From Martelella endophytica (GTDB lineage: Bacteria > Pseudomonadota > Alphaproteobacteria > Rhizobiales > Rhizobiaceae), in NCBI RefSeq assembly GCF_000960975.1, contig NZ_CP010803.1, positions 657,501-721,500 of the forward strand: a stretch of DNA of 64,000 nt, in the 5' to 3' direction. The translations under genes and the position numbers were made by a program. Positions 62,457-64,000 of this stretch are shown here, one piece after another (positions within the stretch are counted from its first letter, which is position 1; each line of letters starts with the position of its first letter). The notes under the pieces are model-generated. The model did not search any database and was not told the DNA's origin. It saw only the letters and a program-made list of their open reading frames with translations.

Positions 62457-63374
62457 TCAGGCGGCCTGTTTCAGAAAAGCCTCGACCTCGTCGCGCGTAT
62501 GATAGGACGGCACGGTTTCCCAGCGCGTGCAGCAGAGTGCGGCGACGGCTGCGGCAAAGCGGGCCGCCTCCTTCAGCGGCTTGCCTTCCGAAAGCCCGAC
62601 GGCAAGGGCCGCATTGAAACTGTCGCCGGCGCCATTGCTGTCGACGTGATCGACCCTGAAGGCCGGGATGGTGAAGGTCCCCACAGACGTCGCGCCGAAC
62701 ACGCCGTCCTCGCCGAGCGTCATCACCACGGCCCGGCAGCCGGTTTCCATCAGCCGCCGCGCAATCTCCCCATTCGGCGTCGGGTCATCCGGCGCAAGGC
62801 CCAGCGCGACGCGGGCTTCCGTCTCGTTCGGCGTCAGAATGTCGACCATCGACAGGTCCTTGCCGACAAGGTTCTGCGCCGGCGCCGGGTTCAGGATGGT
62901 CCGCGCACCTCCGGACGCCGCCGCCTTCAGGCCGTAAAGGGCGGTTTCAAGCGGAATTTCGAGCTGGGCAAGGGCGATATCGGCCGGCTTTGTCGCTTCA
63001 AGCGCGTGATCGACATCGGCGGGCGAGAACAATTCGTTGGCGCCCATGTCGACGACGATGACATTGCGCGCGGCATTGTCCTTGATGATGAGACCGGCGC
63101 CCGTCGGCTTTTCTTCCGTGACCCGGAGACCCGCCGTTCCGATGCCCTCCTCCTTCATCAGCGCCACGAATTCATGGCCGAAGACGTCATCGCCGATCAC
63201 CCCGGCAAATTCCACCGGGCAGCCGAGCCTTGCGGCCTGCACCGCCATATCCGAGCCTTTGCCGCCGAATGTCTGGCGGAAATCGCGGCCAAGCAGGGTT
63301 TCTCCCGCCAGCGGTATTCTGTCGGCGGTCATCACGAGCGCCTTTGCATAACTTCCCAATACAAGAACCGACAT
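62457..63374 (-). CDS. PfkB family carbohydrate kinase (ribokinase-like)
   Basis: A 305-residue sugar kinase. The N-terminal substrate motif FGGKGSDMAVQAARLG (residues about 37-52) and the C-terminal anion-hole motif VDSNGAGDSFNAALAVG (catalytic Asp in GAGD) are clear. It phosphorylates ribose, a deoxy sugar, or a related sugar. GGGAGGAAAG lies before the ATG. A DeoC aldolase lies just upstream on the same strand, suggesting phosphorylation to a 5-phosphate then aldol cleavage. Confidence 0.93.
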   Translation of the reverse strand: MSVLVLGSYAKALVMTADRIPLAGETLLGRDFRQTFGGKGSDMAVQAARLGCPVEFAGVIGDDVFGHEFVALMKEEGIGTAGLRVTEEKPTGAGLIIKDNAARNVIVVDMGANELFSPADVDHALEATKPADIALAQLEIPLETALYGLKAAASGGARTILNPAPAQNLVGKDLSMVDILTPNETEARVALGLAPDDPTPNGEIARRLMETGCRAVVMTLGEDGVFGATSVGTFTIPAFRVDHVDSNGAGDSFNAALAVGLSEGKPLKEAARFAAAVAALCCTRWETVPSYHTRDEVEAFLKQAA

Positions 63375-63456
63375 GAACTTTCCTCCCTTCGTCCTTTCAT
63401 TCTCATCAGGGCGGGGGCCAGACGCCTTGCCCCCTGCCCCATCTCACGCAGGCGCG

Positions 63457-64000
63457 TCAGTAGTCGTTCGGATCGCCTGCGATGCCATCAACGATCGCCG
63501 GGCCGGAACTCGTGCCCACCAGCTCGGCACCGGCCTCAAACAGCGACTGCATCTTCTCGCGCGTGTTGACCTTGCCGGACACCTTGACGCGGCAGGGCGC
63601 CTTGATGTTGGCCGCCAGGATCTTCACATCCTCCTCCGTGGCGGCGCATCCGCCCTTGCCCCAGCCGCTCGACTGTTTCACCCAGTCGATACCGGCTTCA
63701 TAGGCAAGCTGTGCGACACGGGCCTTCATCGCATTGTCCGTGATATAGCCGAATTCCAGCATGGCCTTGATCTGCATGCCCTCTTCATGGGCAACGCGGG
63801 TCACCTCGTTCAATTCCTCTGCATAGGCGGCTTCGTCGCCACCGAGGATCAGGCCGGGGTTCGGCGGGAAATCGAACTGGTCGCAGCCTTCCTTGGCCAG
63901 CAGGCGCACGACGGCGAGCTTCATTTCCAACGTATCGTTGGCCATCGGGAAATTGACGGTCGAAGCCACTTTCACGCCCGTGCCGGCCAGCGCCTCCTTG
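63457..64000 (-). CDS. deoC: Deoxyribose-phosphate aldolase family protein (partial, cut by window end)
   Basis: The C-terminal 181 codons of a DeoC-type class I aldolase; the frame stays open to base 64000, so the start lies outside. VKVASTVNFP fits the conserved VATVIGFP region, DWVKQSSGW near the middle resembles the KTSTG motif with Lys as Schiff base, and APCRVKVSGKVNT holds the second conserved Lys. Family members cleave 2-deoxyribose 5-phosphate or related phosphosugars to an aldehyde and glyceraldehyde 3-phosphate. Its neighbour is the PfkB kinase. Confidence 0.85.
   Translation of the reverse strand, partial: KEALAGTGVKVASTVNFPMANDTLEMKLAVVRLLAKEGCDQFDFPPNPGLILGGDEAAYAEELNEVTRVAHEEGMQIKAMLEFGYITDNAMKARVAQLAYEAGIDWVKQSSGWGKGGCAATEEDVKILAANIKAPCRVKVSGKVNTREKMQSLFEAGAELVGTSSGPAIVDGIAGDPNDY

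Noticed and set aside
1..64000. CRISPR arrays, rRNA, tRNA, integrases or transposases
   Set aside because: No direct-repeat array, tRNA-like cloverleaf, or transposase/integrase motif was recognised on reading both strands; short RNA genes could still be missed by eye.

Overview
The window reads as chromosomal or megaplasmid DNA of a GC-rich alphaproteobacterium of the order Hyphomicrobiales (Rhizobiales). Evidence is the gene content and style (IalB family protein, NodT-type outer-membrane lipoprotein, ThpR/LMW-PTP/PhhB housekeeping block, PaoABC-type molybdoenzyme, many ABC sugar and betaine transporters, intergenic palindromic repeat). A marine or halotolerant Rhizobiaceae/Aurantimonadaceae-like organism such as Martelella is a guess prompted by the NQR operon; the sequence alone does not fix the genus. 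Coding density is high; no rRNA, tRNA, CRISPR or intact insertion sequence was seen.

Layout. 0.3-9 kb: P1-family peptidase, then on the minus strand purC, a TetR regulator and a complete RND efflux system (adaptor, inner-membrane pump, outer-membrane lipoprotein). 9.1-20.9 kb: housekeeping and small accessory genes (LysE exporter, a BrnTA toxin-antitoxin pair whose toxin is frameshifted, rlmN, IalB protein, YkvA, PhhB, LMW phosphatase, ThpR, SGNH esterase with a divergent ABC/FtsX pair, Pmp3-like peptide, BI-1 protein, GNAT, DUF533). 21.1-29.3 kb: an Na+-NQR-like respiratory operon (nqrABCDEF-apbE-nqrM plus a CBS-domain gene), divergent from a five-heme cytochrome c. Its NqrB is short and lacks the segment that carries the covalent FMN.

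29.3-36.8 kb: one long minus-strand operon with a HutC-like GntR repressor, an aromatic-amino-acid-lyase homologue that lacks the Ala-Ser-Gly MIO triad, an OpuC/EgtU-type betaine-class ABC transporter, an ornithine-cyclodeaminase-family enzyme and a PhnD-like protein without signal peptide. A divergent tripartite tricarboxylate transporter (tctCBA) carries the same TGTATATAC operator over its promoter. I infer uptake and trimethylamine (or similar) elimination of a betaine such as ergothioneine or hercynine; this is the best candidate for an undescribed system here.

39.9-51.4 kb: MltB-type transglycosylase, a decayed MFS/alcohol-dehydrogenase chimera, cupin, cyclophilin-like protein, NAD-epimerase, aldo/keto reductase, then the molybdenum enzyme set paoABC-like plus XdhC and MocA; a palindromic repeat has invaded the 3' end of mocA. 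51.4-64 kb: a sugar-acid/sugar catabolic island with an IclR regulator and its tandem operator, mannonate-dehydratase-like enzyme, ABC sugar importer, RraA/HMG-aldolase homologue, sugar isomerase, Gfo/Idh/MocA dehydrogenase, RbsD/FucU mutarotase, AraC regulator, PfkB kinase and a DeoC aldolase cut by the window end.
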